DNA of 64,000 bases from Casp-actino8 sp964563545 (lineage in GTDB: Bacteria; Actinomycetota; Acidimicrobiia; Acidimicrobiales; Ilumatobacteraceae): the NCBI GenBank assembly GCA_964563545.1, contig CAZLXB010000005.1, forward strand, positions 1-64,000, in the 5' to 3' direction. The notes beneath the pieces were generated by a model. It was not told the DNA's origin, did no database searches, and was given only the letters and a program-made list of their open reading frames with translations. The position numbers were made by a program, and so were the translations under genes. Shown piece after piece: positions 1 through 8,682 of the stretch. Every line of letters begins with the position of its first letter. Positions within the stretch are counted from its first letter, which is position 1.

Positions 1-2
1 TG

Positions 3-359
3 GTCGACCTCATGCTCAAGCGGCTCACAGGTCAGCTCGAGGCGCAAGGTTTGGGTATCGAACTCACCCAGGCGGCCAAGGAGTTCCTCGCCGAGAAGGG
101 TTACGACCCACAACTCGGTGCTCGTCCGTTGCGTCGCGCGATCCAGCGACTCATCGAGGACGCGCTCAGCGAGAAGATCCTCTACAAGCAGTTCCGGGCC
201 GGAGAAATCGTGGTGGTCGACACCGAAGACGATCCCGATCGTCCGGGTGAGAAGCGTCTCGGCTTCAGTGCCGTGGAGGGCTTCCAGCCGCCGTCGACGA
301 TCGAACTGGCGGGCGTCGGCGAAGCCAACGGTGACGCCGACACACCTTCCACCGACTGA
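3..359 (+). CDS. clpC: ClpC-type AAA+ chaperone, C-terminal fragment
   Basis: The gene enters from the left edge, so only the last 118 codons are seen. The conserved stretch with GYDPQLGARPLRRAIQRLIED is the D2 small domain typical of ClpA/ClpB/ClpC unfoldases, which feed substrates to ClpP. ClpC rather than ClpB is the better fit because the protein ends soon after this domain with a short acidic tail (ending DADTPSTD) and because ClpC is the usual actinobacterial form; the N-domain and middle domain that would decide are outside the window. Family assignment is firm, the subfamily is inferred. Confidence 0.85.
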   Translation, partial: VDLMLKRLTGQLEAQGLGIELTQAAKEFLAEKGYDPQLGARPLRRAIQRLIEDALSEKILYKQFRAGEIVVVDTEDDPDRPGEKRLGFSAVEGFQPPSTIELAGVGEANGDADTPSTD

Positions 360-394
360 CTTCCTCAGTTTCCGTTCCGACTAGGTTGATCCCG

Positions 395-1213
395 ATGTCG
401 CGGCGCGTGCGGTTCCTCCTTCTGGTCGGAACTTCATTGCTCATGCTCTCGGCGTGTCGGGTCGACGTCAAACTCGATGTCGTCGCCCAACCGGATGGTT
501 CGGGACGACTCACCGTCACCACGGATATCGACAACGAAGCTGCCAGCCTGGTGCCCGGCCTCGCCGAAGACCTCCGACTCGACGACCTTCTCCAGAGCGG
601 CTGGCAAGTCGAGGGCCCGACGCAGGTGAACAACGGTGGGCTCCGCGTCGTTTTGACCTACGACTTCGAATCCCCGGCCGAGGCGAACGTCGCCCTGCAA
701 CAGATCAACGGCCCGAATGGCCCTCTGCTCACACCAGCTCTCAAACGAACCGTCGACGGAAGCAACGTGGCCACCACCTTCGACGCGACATTGCAGTTCG
801 TTGGTGGCATCGAAGCGTTCTCGGACTCCGAACTCAGTTCGCTCATCGGGGACGCTCCGTGGAACGCGACGGCCCAGAAATTGGGCGTCGATCCCATGCA
901 ATCGGTGTCGTTCACTCTGGAAGCCCAACTCCCCGGTGACATTCGCAAGACGACCGGCACGGAGGCCGAAGGTGGGGTCGTCTGGTCGGCTCCGCTCGAT
1001 GGCTCTCCACAGACCGTCGTCCTTGGCACCTACGCGTCGACGAAGGACGGTGGTGTGTGGAGCGTGGTCGCCACTGCTACCGGCATCCTGCTCGGCGCGT
1101 GGCTCCTCGTCATGGGCACTCTCATCCTTCTCGTGATGTACGCGCGTCGCCGCAAAGGCGTTGCCCAACCGCGCGCCGAGCGCCGCTCGAGTCGCACCAC
1201 ACCCAAGGAATAA
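395..1213 (+). CDS. LppM-like lipoprotein (DUF3153) with C-terminal membrane anchor
   Basis: 272 residues. The N-terminus is a short basic stretch, a hydrophobic segment and a lipobox LSAC, so it is predicted to be exported and lipidated. The body (VDVKLDVVAQPDGSGRLTV onward) resembles the LppM/DUF3153 family of mycobacteria, and a hydrophobic helix near residues 215-240 followed by RRRKG predicts a second, C-terminal membrane anchor. An in-frame TTG nine bases upstream (386) is an alternative start. It lies ten bases before radA and may share its transcript. LppM has been linked to lipoglycan/envelope traits in Mycobacterium; function here is unknown. Confidence 0.7.
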   Translation: MSRRVRFLLLVGTSLLMLSACRVDVKLDVVAQPDGSGRLTVTTDIDNEAASLVPGLAEDLRLDDLLQSGWQVEGPTQVNNGGLRVVLTYDFESPAEANVALQQINGPNGPLLTPALKRTVDGSNVATTFDATLQFVGGIEAFSDSELSSLIGDAPWNATAQKLGVDPMQSVSFTLEAQLPGDIRKTTGTEAEGGVVWSAPLDGSPQTVVLGTYASTKDGGVWSVVATATGILLGAWLLVMGTLILLVMYARRRKGVAQPRAERRSSRTTPKE

Positions 1214-1222
1214 CTTCCGACC

Positions 1223-2608
1223 GTGGCCCGTCTTCGCATCGTCTACAACTGCTCCGACTGTGGTGCGCAGTTCCCGAAGTGGGCCGGCAAATGCACTGCG
1301 TGTGGAGCATGGAACAGCCTCGTCGAAGACGTGGAGGACCCGAGCGCCAACCACATTTCCTCACTCGCAGCCGGAGTCGCTCTGCTCGCCTCCGCTCCAG
1401 CCCAACGCATCGGTGAAATCGACGCTGCCCATGGCGCTCCTCGCTCCACTGGTATCGACGAACTCGATCGCGTCCTTGGGGGCGGTCTGGTTCCCGGGTC
1501 GGTCACGCTCCTCGGTGGTGAGCCCGGTATCGGCAAGAGCACCCTCCTCCTGCAAGCACTAGCGGCCTGGCCCGGGCGCACGTTGTACGTGTCGGCCGAG
1601 GAGAGCGCACAACAGGTGCGCTTGCGCGCCGAGCGACTCGACGCCGTCCGCCCCGAACTCTGGCTCCTTTCCGAGACCGTGCTTCCCCACGTGATCGCGG
1701 CCCTCGACGAACTCACACCCGAACTCGTCGTGATCGACAGCATCCAGACCCTCGTCGATCCCGAACTCGGCTCATCACCCGGAAGCGTGGTGCAGGTGCG
1801 AGGTTGTGCCCACAAACTCGTGATGGAGGCCAAGAGGCGCAATGTGCCGATCATCCTCGTGGGGCATGTCACCAAAGAGGGTGGCCTGGCCGGTCCTCGG
1901 GTCCTCGAGCATGTCGTCGACACGGTGCTCCAGTTCGAAGGCGAACGCCACCATGCGCTGCGACTCTTGCGTGCCTCGAAACACCGTTTCGGGCCCACCA
2001 CCGAACTCGGCCTCTTCGAGATGGTCGAAGCCGGACTCCGCGGGGTGCCGGATCCGAGTGCACTCTTCCTCTCCGATCGGCAGACCGGTGTGCCGGGCAG
2101 TGTGGTGGTGCCCACACTCGAAGGTCAACGGCCTCTCATGGTCGAACTTCAGGTCCTCACCAATGAGTTGAAGAACGACATGCCGGCTCGCCGTAGCGCC
2201 CAGGGTCTCGACCCAGGTCGACTCGCCATGCTTCTTGCCGTCCTCGCCCAGCGAGTCAAGAGCCCGGTGCAGAAGCACGACGTCTACGCCTCGGTAGTAG
2301 GTGGAGTGAAGTTGTCCGAACCGGGCACTGACCTCGGTCTGTGCATCGCTGTGTTGTCAGCGATCTCCAACAAACCCGTGCCACCGAACGTGATCGCCTT
2401 TGGTGAAGTCGGTCTGGGTGGTGAAGTGCGGCAGGTTCCGCACGCATCACGCCGGTTGGCAGAAGCGGCCCGTCTCGGGTTTGCCAAAGCGATCGTTCCG
2501 GCGAAATCACCCGATGTCGATGTGGACATCAAGATCGAACGCGTCGCCACTTTGCGAGAAGCGATGCAAGCCCTTGGGCTGAATGGCTCATTCGATCAAC
2601 AATTCTGA
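1223..2608 (+). CDS. radA: DNA repair protein RadA (Sms)
   Basis: 461 residues, the usual length. The N-terminal zinc finger is C10-x2-C13 ... C24-x2-C27; the RecA-like ATPase core carries Walker A GEPGIGKST near residue 99; and the C-terminal half is the Lon-protease-like domain (VGGVKLSEPGTDLGLCIAV) that lacks protease catalytic residues. The RadA signature normally written KNRFG reads KHRFG here. RadA is a branch-migration helicase acting in homologous recombination with RecA. GTG start; the first residues MARLRIVYNCSDC match the normal family beginning. Confidence 0.95.
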   Translation: MARLRIVYNCSDCGAQFPKWAGKCTACGAWNSLVEDVEDPSANHISSLAAGVALLASAPAQRIGEIDAAHGAPRSTGIDELDRVLGGGLVPGSVTLLGGEPGIGKSTLLLQALAAWPGRTLYVSAEESAQQVRLRAERLDAVRPELWLLSETVLPHVIAALDELTPELVVIDSIQTLVDPELGSSPGSVVQVRGCAHKLVMEAKRRNVPIILVGHVTKEGGLAGPRVLEHVVDTVLQFEGERHHALRLLRASKHRFGPTTELGLFEMVEAGLRGVPDPSALFLSDRQTGVPGSVVVPTLEGQRPLMVELQVLTNELKNDMPARRSAQGLDPGRLAMLLAVLAQRVKSPVQKHDVYASVVGGVKLSEPGTDLGLCIAVLSAISNKPVPPNVIAFGEVGLGGEVRQVPHASRRLAEAARLGFAKAIVPAKSPDVDVDIKIERVATLREAMQALGLNGSFDQQF

Positions 2609-2621
2609 ACGCTTCCCTTCC

Positions 2622-2637
2622 TGAGTCATCCGACTCA
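2622..2637. repeat. short inverted repeat, left side of the low-GC patch
   Basis: TGAGTC, four-base loop ATCC, GACTCA: a 6-bp perfect stem just after radA. A related hairpin (GAGTC, four bases, GACTC) sits at 3070-3083 on the other side of the low-GC segment. There is no T-run, so it is a poor terminator. The pairing may be chance because five-base inverted repeats are common. Confidence 0.3.
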
Positions 2638-2788
2638 ATTCCACTCTGACGCATTGCCAGACGTGAGAGAAGTAGTCACAATGGCGATCAGTCACGTACT
2701 AACGAACGTGACTTGTAATGAGCTTGCACATCTTTCGTCGTCATCGAACAATCGAGGCGCGAACTATCAAAGGGAGACGATTGAACCT

Positions 2789-2980
2789 ATGTCCAGTAAT
2801 TTGGAGTATTCAAGGCAGTACATCTCACGTGCTGAGGTCAAAGCCGAGTTGGAAATCTTTAGGCGCGAACTTGAAAGCGATCGAGTCATGCGAGGGACCA
2901 GAAATTTTTTGTTGGCTGTAAACGCCTGCTCGCTTGCGTTCTTTGTGGTTGTTGTAGTCCAGAAGTTCGTCGCGGGTTGA
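2789..2980 (+). CDS. small single-pass membrane protein in a low-GC patch
   Basis: 63 residues, no family recognised. Residues 1-40 are charged and probably helical (AEVKAELEIFRRELESD), followed by one hydrophobic segment (FLLAVNACSLAFFVVVVVQ) near the C-terminus, so it could be a tail-anchored or holin-sized protein. The ATG at 2789 is preceded by AGGGAGACG about 12 bases upstream; the frame stays open back to 2654, so a longer 108-residue form is possible. Local GC is about 40-52% against about 63% in neighbouring genes, which suggests recent acquisition or non-coding origin. Only the frame, RBS-like sequence and membrane segment support it. Confidence 0.45.
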   Translation: MSSNLEYSRQYISRAEVKAELEIFRRELESDRVMRGTRNFLLAVNACSLAFFVVVVVQKFVAG

Positions 2981-3069
2981 TCATCGGATCGACAAAAGGG
3001 CTTGATTAACCTTCCAAGGCTTCTCGGATTTTTGATGATCCCATCTGACGTGGATTGACCGTCTTCGAG

Positions 3070-3083
3070 GAGTCAGACGACTC
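3070..3083. repeat. short inverted repeat, right side of the low-GC patch
   Basis: GAGTC-AGAC-GACTC, 5-bp stem with a four-base loop, 30 bases before the map start. It has the same stem as the hairpin at 2622-2637. Could be regulatory for map or a boundary of an inserted segment; no direct target-site repeat is evident. Confidence 0.25.
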
Positions 3084-3112
3084 GCTTTCCGCGCCGCCGG
3101 TAACCTGACGGC

Positions 3113-4093
3113 ATGACGATCGACAGCCGGACTCCTCCTGCGGTGTTGCCGCAGTCGAACGATCCGTGCTGGTGCGGTTCGGGTCGGCGGTACAAGCGTT
3201 GTCACAAGGGCATGGAGGGGCGCATCCTCCCCGGAGTCGTCTCGCCGATGCGCACGGTTCCATCGCACATCGCCCGTCCGCCCTATGCCGATACCGGTGA
3301 CGTACCGCGTTGGAACGAGCCGCGGGTGAAGTCCGCTGAGATCATCGAGCGCATGCGTCATGCGTGCACGATGGCGGCCGACATCCTTCGGCTCGCCGGC
3401 GAATTCGTGAAGCCCGGTATCACGACCGACGACATCGACGTATTCGTCCACGACCTCACTGTCGAGCGGGGCGCTTACCCGAGTCCGCTCAACTATCACC
3501 GCTATCCCAAGAGCGTGTGCACCTCCCTCAACGAAGTCATCTGCCACGGCATCCCGGACTCCACGGTCCTTCACGACGGTGACATCATCAACCTCGATGT
3601 CACGTGTTACGTCGGGGGCGTGCACGGCGACACCAACGCAACGTTCTTCGTGGGTGACGTCGACGCCGAGAGTCGTCGGCTGGTGAAAGTGACCGAAGAA
3701 TGCATGTGGCGGGGAATCGAGGCCGTACGCCCCGATCGTCCGTTGTCCGATATCGGCCGGGCCATCGAAGATCACGCCACCAAGAACCGCCTCGGTGTGG
3801 TGCGGGCATTCATCGGCCACGGAATCGGCGAGCAATTCCACACCGACATCCAGGTTCTGCACTACTACGACCCGCGCAACGACATGATCATGAAGCCGGG
3901 CATGGTCTTCACGATCGAGCCGATGATCACGCTCGGTACGTGGCAGCACAAGATGTGGGACGACGACTGGACCGCCGTGACCGCCGATGGCAAGCGGACG
4001 GCACAGTTCGAACACACCGTCCTCGTGACCGACACGGGAGTCGAAGTGCTCACGGCCGGTGAGGGATCGGTCTCGCCTCGCCGACCCTCCTGA
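3113..4093 (+). CDS. map: methionine aminopeptidase type I with N-terminal SEC-C zinc motif
   Basis: 326 residues. Removes the initiator methionine from nascent proteins. The N-terminus (about residues 18-33, NDPCWCGSGRRYKRCHKG) is a SEC-C zinc motif as on SecA tails, followed by the pita-bread peptidase fold. The two-metal site is visible: D in INLDVT, D in VHGDTNATF, H in FIGHGIG, E in FTIEPMI and E in AQFEHTVLV. The extension lengthens it relative to the minimal ~250-residue enzyme and is a known variant that may help ribosome contact (inference). ATG start, no clear Shine-Dalgarno. Confidence 0.93.
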   Translation: MTIDSRTPPAVLPQSNDPCWCGSGRRYKRCHKGMEGRILPGVVSPMRTVPSHIARPPYADTGDVPRWNEPRVKSAEIIERMRHACTMAADILRLAGEFVKPGITTDDIDVFVHDLTVERGAYPSPLNYHRYPKSVCTSLNEVICHGIPDSTVLHDGDIINLDVTCYVGGVHGDTNATFFVGDVDAESRRLVKVTEECMWRGIEAVRPDRPLSDIGRAIEDHATKNRLGVVRAFIGHGIGEQFHTDIQVLHYYDPRNDMIMKPGMVFTIEPMITLGTWQHKMWDDDWTAVTADGKRTAQFEHTVLVTDTGVEVLTAGEGSVSPRRPS

Positions 4094-4138
4094 CGGCGAA
4101 GTCGTCGGTTCGGGCCACCTGCCCCTAGCGTTCAGGAG

Positions 4139-5065
4139 GTGGGCGAGCGCTACGTCTCATTCGACCGCGATCAGTGGGCCGAACTTCGCGCCGCCACACC
4201 CATGACCCTGCGTCAGACCGACCTCGACAACCTGCGCGGCATCAACGAGAGCATCGACCTCGACGAGGTCGCCGCGGTGTACTTGCCCCTCACACGATTG
4301 CTCAATCTGTACGTGTCGGCTACGCAGAATCTGCACAAGGTGTCGGCCACCTTCCTCGGCACACTCGCTCCCAAGGTTCCCTACGTGATCGGTGTGGCCG
4401 GTTCGGTGGCGGTGGGCAAGAGCACGTTCGCCCGCATCCTGCAGGCGCTCCTCGCGCGCTGGCCCGACCACCCCAAGGTCGACCTCATCACGACCGACGG
4501 CTTCCTGCACCCCAATCGCGTCCTCGACGAACGCGGCATCATGAACCGCAAGGGATTCCCCGAGAGTTACGACACCCGCTCACTCCTCAAGTTCCTCCGC
4601 GATCTGAAGAGTGGTCAGCCCACCGTCTCGGCCCCGGTGTACAGCCACGTGGTGTACGACATCATCGACGGTGAATCCGTCGACGTCTGCCAGCCCGACA
4701 TCTTGATTCTCGAGGGTCTCAACGTCTTGCAGGTGGGTGCTCCCGGATCCGATGCGACGGAGTTCGTGAGCGACTACTTCGATTTCTCGATCTACATCGA
4801 TGCCGACGAAGCCGACATCGAGAACTGGTACGTCGACCGCTTCCTGTCGCTCATGAACTCGGTGTTCCAGGATCCGAACAGCTTCTTCCAGCATTACGCG
4901 CACCTCACCGCCGACGAAGCCATCGCCACGGCGCGCTTCATCTGGAAAGAGATCAACGGGCTCAACCTGCGCGAAAACATCGAGCCGACCCGAGATCGGG
5001 CCTCGTTGATCCTCCGCAAGGGTCACGACCACCGGGTTTCCGACGTCCGACTTCGCAAACTCTGA
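4139..5065 (+). CDS. coaA: pantothenate kinase, type I
   Basis: 308 residues. Phosphorylates pantothenate in the first committed step of coenzyme A synthesis. The P-loop GVAGSVAVGKST lies near residues 80-92, followed by TTDGFLHPN and KGFPESYD, and the protein ends RLRKL as in mycobacterial CoaA. The GTG at 4139 overlaps the AGGAGG-like stretch and is odd as a start, but translation from it (MGERYVSFDRDQWAELR) aligns with the normal CoaA N-terminus, and no start codon lies just upstream in frame. The next ATG (4202) would remove conserved residues. Confidence 0.95.
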   Translation: MGERYVSFDRDQWAELRAATPMTLRQTDLDNLRGINESIDLDEVAAVYLPLTRLLNLYVSATQNLHKVSATFLGTLAPKVPYVIGVAGSVAVGKSTFARILQALLARWPDHPKVDLITTDGFLHPNRVLDERGIMNRKGFPESYDTRSLLKFLRDLKSGQPTVSAPVYSHVVYDIIDGESVDVCQPDILILEGLNVLQVGAPGSDATEFVSDYFDFSIYIDADEADIENWYVDRFLSLMNSVFQDPNSFFQHYAHLTADEAIATARFIWKEINGLNLRENIEPTRDRASLILRKGHDHRVSDVRLRKL

Positions 5066-5105
5066 ACACCCTCACCCCGTCACACGGGTCTGTCAGACTG
5101 TCGTC

Positions 5106-5897
5106 GTGGCCAAGCGCAAACGTCGCAAGAAGAAGTCGAGTCGCCTGCCGCTCGTCCTCCTCGTGTTGCTCATGGCGGCCGTCGGTGGACTCGTCGTGTT
5201 CGCGGCCAACAGGTCCGACGATGCGAGCGAAAGCCCGGCGGTGATCGGTAGCTCCGACTCCTCCACTCCGACCAACACCGATCCGACCGACACCGCAGGT
5301 CCGACTTCCGACCCCGCCGGCACCGTGGCACCCCCGGTCACCGTTCACATCGAGACCGAAGACTCCGACCACTCGGATGGGGCGGTGCTCGACGACTTCA
5401 CCATGGTCGATCCGCCCGTGGTTCCGCCCGTCTCGGCAACTCTGAAGACCTCTTGGATCACCAAGGGTGTCGTGACCACCGAACTGCCCGATGGCTACTA
5501 CTGGGGCTACATCGACTCCTCCTCCGACGAGCCCGAGCGGACCATCACCTTCGAACTACGCCAGGTGTATTGGGGGTCGGATTCCTGTCGCGCCCAATTC
5601 GGCGACGACCCCGATGCCTGCCTCGACGACTACGGATCCGATCCGTCGCTCAGCGGACTCCTCGAGGTCCCGGTCGCCGACCTGATCTTCGTGTCTCTCC
5701 CCACCTTGGGTGATCCGGGTACGGGTGCCTTCACCAGCCGCAGTCTCAGTCCGGCGAACTGGTGGCCCCTCGTGAACGGGGGCCAGACCACCGTGGCCAT
5801 CCCCGACGACGATACGGAAGCCATTGTGATCACCCCCTATCTCCTCACGGTGATCGAGGGCAAGGTCGTGGCCGCAGAAGGAATCCGCGTCCCGTGA
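5106..5897 (+). CDS. hypothetical membrane-anchored protein with low-complexity linker
   Basis: 263 residues, no family recognised. It begins with a lysine/arginine-rich cytoplasmic tail (AKRKRRKKKSSR), one transmembrane helix at about residues 15-36, then a Ser/Thr/Asp/Pro-rich linker to about residue 85, and an extracytoplasmic globular domain. That domain contains two cysteines (SCRAQFGDDPDACLDDYG) that could form a disulfide. Type II orientation is predicted. GTG start chosen because it gives the positively charged anchor. It lies between coaA and rmuC, with no operonic overlap. Confidence 0.6.
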   Translation: MAKRKRRKKKSSRLPLVLLVLLMAAVGGLVVFAANRSDDASESPAVIGSSDSSTPTNTDPTDTAGPTSDPAGTVAPPVTVHIETEDSDHSDGAVLDDFTMVDPPVVPPVSATLKTSWITKGVVTTELPDGYYWGYIDSSSDEPERTITFELRQVYWGSDSCRAQFGDDPDACLDDYGSDPSLSGLLEVPVADLIFVSLPTLGDPGTGAFTSRSLSPANWWPLVNGGQTTVAIPDDDTEAIVITPYLLTVIEGKVVAAEGIRVP

Positions 5898-5931
5898 GCA
5901 CAGATCGAACCATTGGGAGCGTTGAAGAGTC

Positions 5932-6978
5932 ATGAACACCGTCATCCTGATCGTCCTCGGAATCCTGTGCGTCCTCGCTGCGCTCAACGTCGTGCGGAGT
6001 CGCCCGGCACCTCCACCGCCTCCGGTCGTCACGCCCGTCGCCCCCGTTCTCGACCCCGAATCACTACTCGCACCCGTACGCGAGCAGATTCAAGTGATTC
6101 AGAAGGCACTGGCAGAGAACCGGGTTGCCGCCGCTGAGGAGAAGGCCACGCTTCTGAAGGAATTCCAGAACGTCTCGGAGCAGAACAACCGTCTCTTCGA
6201 ACAGGGCAACCGACTCAATCAGGCCACTCTTCAGATCTCCACGGCATTGCAGGGCACGAAGGTCTCCGGTGACTGGGGTGAACTCCAGTTGAAGCGGACC
6301 GTCGAACTCGCCGGTATGACCAAGCACATCTCGTGGGTCGATCAGGCCACCACCACGGGAGAAGACGCCAATATTCGGCCCGACCTCGTCGTCAGCCTTC
6401 CGAACGGTCGTCGCATCGTGGTCGACGCCAAGGCACCCAAGATCGACTTCGAGAACAACGCCAACGCTCCCAAGGTGCAGGCCGAGGCCTTGAAGAAGCA
6501 CATCCGTGAACTCGCAGCGAAGGACTACTCCCGTTACGTCGATGGTGCAGTCGACTTCGTGGTGCTTTTCGTGCCGACCGAGGGTGTTCTGGCCACTGCT
6601 CTCACCGCCGATCCGGCGTTGTCGGAGTTCGCCATCGGATCTCGCATCCTCCTCGCCACGCCCATGACACTTCTCGGCATGCTTCGCTCCGTCGAATACG
6701 GCTGGAAGCAGGTTGCTCAGGCCGAGAACGCGGCCATCATCGCCAAAGAAGCAGCCGAGTTGTCAGACCGCCTGGCCACCTTCGTCGACCACTTCAACAA
6801 AGTCGGCAGTGGCCTCAAGTCGGCCGTCGAGAACTTCAACAAAGCGGCGTCGTCGTTCGAGAGTCGCCTACGTCCGCAGTCACGCAAAATGCGCGAACTC
6901 GGGGTGCCGGCGGCCAACGAGATCAGCGAGGTCAAGGAGATCAGCGAAGTCAACCGCACCGTCACCTGGGACGACTGA
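5932..6978 (+). CDS. rmuC: RmuC-family DNA recombination protein
   Basis: 348 residues. N-terminal membrane-anchoring helix (VILIVLGILCVLAALNVV), a coiled-coil stretch at about residues 55-105 (KALAENRVAAAEEKATLLKE), then the RmuC nuclease-like domain with GDWGELQLKRTVELAGM, IRPDLVVSLPNGRRIVVDAK and a VDFVVLFVPTE segment. RmuC limits inversion and rearrangement at short repeats; the fold is related to restriction-type nucleases. ATG start after the stop of the preceding gene by 34 bases. Confidence 0.9.
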   Translation: MNTVILIVLGILCVLAALNVVRSRPAPPPPPVVTPVAPVLDPESLLAPVREQIQVIQKALAENRVAAAEEKATLLKEFQNVSEQNNRLFEQGNRLNQATLQISTALQGTKVSGDWGELQLKRTVELAGMTKHISWVDQATTTGEDANIRPDLVVSLPNGRRIVVDAKAPKIDFENNANAPKVQAEALKKHIRELAAKDYSRYVDGAVDFVVLFVPTEGVLATALTADPALSEFAIGSRILLATPMTLLGMLRSVEYGWKQVAQAENAAIIAKEAAELSDRLATFVDHFNKVGSGLKSAVENFNKAASSFESRLRPQSRKMRELGVPAANEISEVKEISEVNRTVTWDD

Positions 6979-6981
6979 GCG

Positions 6982-7746
6982 TCAGGCCGACGGTCGGCGC
7001 CGTCGAATCACGGCCACTGCGGCCACCACGAACACTGCCACGATGATCACGATCACAACGGTGCTCGAAGAATCGTCATCGGCTTCGCCTTCGGGTTGCG
7101 GCACCGACATCTCGGTCGTCGGAGCCGACGATGTCGACGAGACGATCGTGGTGGTCGGAGCCATCGTGGACGGCAGAGTTGCCGGTGCGGTCTCGTACCA
7201 AGCCATCACGCCTCCAACTCCGAGTTCGCGATTCGGAACGTTCTCGACCTCGGTACCGAACATCTCCTTGGTGCCAACGGAGACCGTGAATCGAGCCGGC
7301 GCCGATCCGCTGATCGTCACGGAGTAGGTGCCACCCACCGCGACTCCGACGTCTTCGATCAGTCGAACGTAATTGGTGCCCGTGAAGGGTTCGGCGAAGG
7401 GAACCCGCTCGTCGGTCGAGAACTCCGTGACGACGCCATTGGGATCTTCCACGATGAGATAGGGCAGATTCTCGTCGGCCAAGACGTTCTCGGGCTCCAG
7501 ATCCGGAATGAGGAGCGACAAATACAGCGGATCACCTTCGGCGAAGGTCACTCGAAAGCCGCGCGTGTCGGACGGCGCGTCGATCGTTCCGTACAGAGCG
7601 AAAGACACTGTTCCGTCGGGAAGAAGAGGGCCATCGATCGGAGTCTGTTGATCGGGCGTCAAAATGATGGGGTCGTGAGCGCTCGCCGGCGCCGCCCACC
7701 ACAGAGCGATCGCCATCATCGCCAACACCGAAACTGTTTTGCGCAT
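6982..7746 (-). CDS. hypothetical secreted protein with C-terminal membrane anchor
   Basis: 254 residues, unknown function. A signal peptide ends near ASAHDPI, the body (residues 25-175) looks like an all-beta domain with an AHDPIILTP start, then a Ser/Thr/Pro linker (about 176-215) and a hydrophobic helix followed by RRRRPSA. This is the topology of a surface-exposed, tail-anchored protein. Convergent with rmuC (3-base gap). No catalytic motif is visible. Confidence 0.65.
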   Translation of the reverse strand: MRKTVSVLAMMAIALWWAAPASAHDPIILTPDQQTPIDGPLLPDGTVSFALYGTIDAPSDTRGFRVTFAEGDPLYLSLLIPDLEPENVLADENLPYLIVEDPNGVVTEFSTDERVPFAEPFTGTNYVRLIEDVGVAVGGTYSVTISGSAPARFTVSVGTKEMFGTEVENVPNRELGVGGVMAWYETAPATLPSTMAPTTTIVSSTSSAPTTEMSVPQPEGEADDDSSSTVVIVIIVAVFVVAAVAVIRRRRPSA

Positions 7747-7782
7747 GCCCGATTCTCGGCCTGATCGGCCGCGAGTGAGAAG

Positions 7783-8385
7783 TCAGAGATCGCCGTCGGC
7801 CAGATGACCCCGTTGCCGGGCGTCGTGAATGAGACCCAAAGTGTGCTCCCACAGGGCATCGGAGCCATCGCCGATCGGCGAGAGTCTCTTCATGGCCTGC
7901 GGTACGGACACCCCGTGGCGCTTCCAGGGTGATTCGTCGCCGGCTAGATGGTTGAGCATCGCTGGTTGCATTCGATCGACTGCGTTGGCGAATTTGCTCT
8001 CGGGAGTTTCCTGCGCCTCGTACTCCTGCCACAGTCGCCACAAGTACTGAGATTGGTCGTCGGGAAGGAGTCCGAAGAGTCGTTCGGCGGCACGATGCTC
8101 ACGATCGGCTTTGTCGGCATTGGCCGACGTGTCGTAGGCGAACGTGTCGCCAGCATCGATCTCGACGATGTCGTGCACCAAGCAGAGCGCCAGCACGTGG
8201 AAGAGGTCGACATCGGCATTGCTCCACTCGGCGAGAATCAGCGCATACATGGCGAGGTGCCACGAATGCTCCGCTGTGTTCTCGCGCCGCGATCCACCCG
8301 TGATGTGGGTCTGGCGTTCGATCTGCTTGAGGCGGTCGATCTCCACCAGGAAATCGAGCTGTTGACGAAGACGATCAGCGCTCAC
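7783..8385 (-). CDS. HD-domain phosphohydrolase (YfbR/5'-deoxynucleotidase-like)
   Basis: 200 residues. Metal-binding HD motifs are visible: H in NTAEHSWHLAM, HD in CLVHDIVEIDAGD, and a downstream D in NAVDRMQP. This matches the HD_3/YfbR-type hydrolases that dephosphorylate nucleotides or similar small substrates. The frame is open for 29 codons upstream of the GTG at 8385, but that stretch overlaps the next gene and has no family similarity, so the shorter start is preferred. Eleven bases separate it from the small membrane gene upstream, suggesting co-transcription. Confidence 0.8.
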   Translation of the reverse strand: MSADRLRQQLDFLVEIDRLKQIERQTHITGGSRRENTAEHSWHLAMYALILAEWSNADVDLFHVLALCLVHDIVEIDAGDTFAYDTSANADKADREHRAAERLFGLLPDDQSQYLWRLWQEYEAQETPESKFANAVDRMQPAMLNHLAGDESPWKRHGVSVPQAMKRLSPIGDGSDALWEHTLGLIHDARQRGHLADGDL

Positions 8386-8395
8386 GACATGCCTC

Positions 8396-8602
8396 TCATC
8401 CGGACACGAGCGACGCGAGGGCCCACACCGCGGCGATGAGACCCACGAGAGCCATACCGGCACTCCGGGCAACGGGAGCCTTGGGAAGGTCGCCTTCTTT
8501 GGCCCGCGGCGGTGGCTTCACGATGGCCAAGGAGTTGCCCACGAAGAGGGCACCTCCGAGGGCCAACACCAGCCAGGCGAGAAGATCTTCACCGAGGAAC
8601 AC
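8396..8602 (-). CDS. small two-helix membrane protein
   Basis: 68 residues with two predicted transmembrane helices (LLAWLVLALGGALFVGNSLA and AGMALVGLIAAVWALASLVSG) joined by a basic loop. No family recognised with certainty. GTG start at 8602. It is upstream of and close to the HD hydrolase on the same strand, and divergent from the VOC gene. Confidence 0.6.
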   Translation of the reverse strand: MFLGEDLLAWLVLALGGALFVGNSLAIVKPPPRAKEGDLPKAPVARSAGMALVGLIAAVWALASLVSG

Positions 8603-8682
8603 ATCCCGAGTCTGCCAGCCGAGGAGCAGCCGATGGGATTCCGGGTGCTGACAGTCCGAGGTTCGTGCGCCAAACTGCCTAC

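Noticed and set aside
434..1354. Long minus-strand frame opposite the LppM-like gene
   Set aside because: Antisense to a clear lipoprotein gene; no family pattern; high GC makes long shadow frames common.
2609..3112. Integron attC site around the small gene
   Set aside because: The inverted repeats are short and lack the conserved core and complementary arms of attC.
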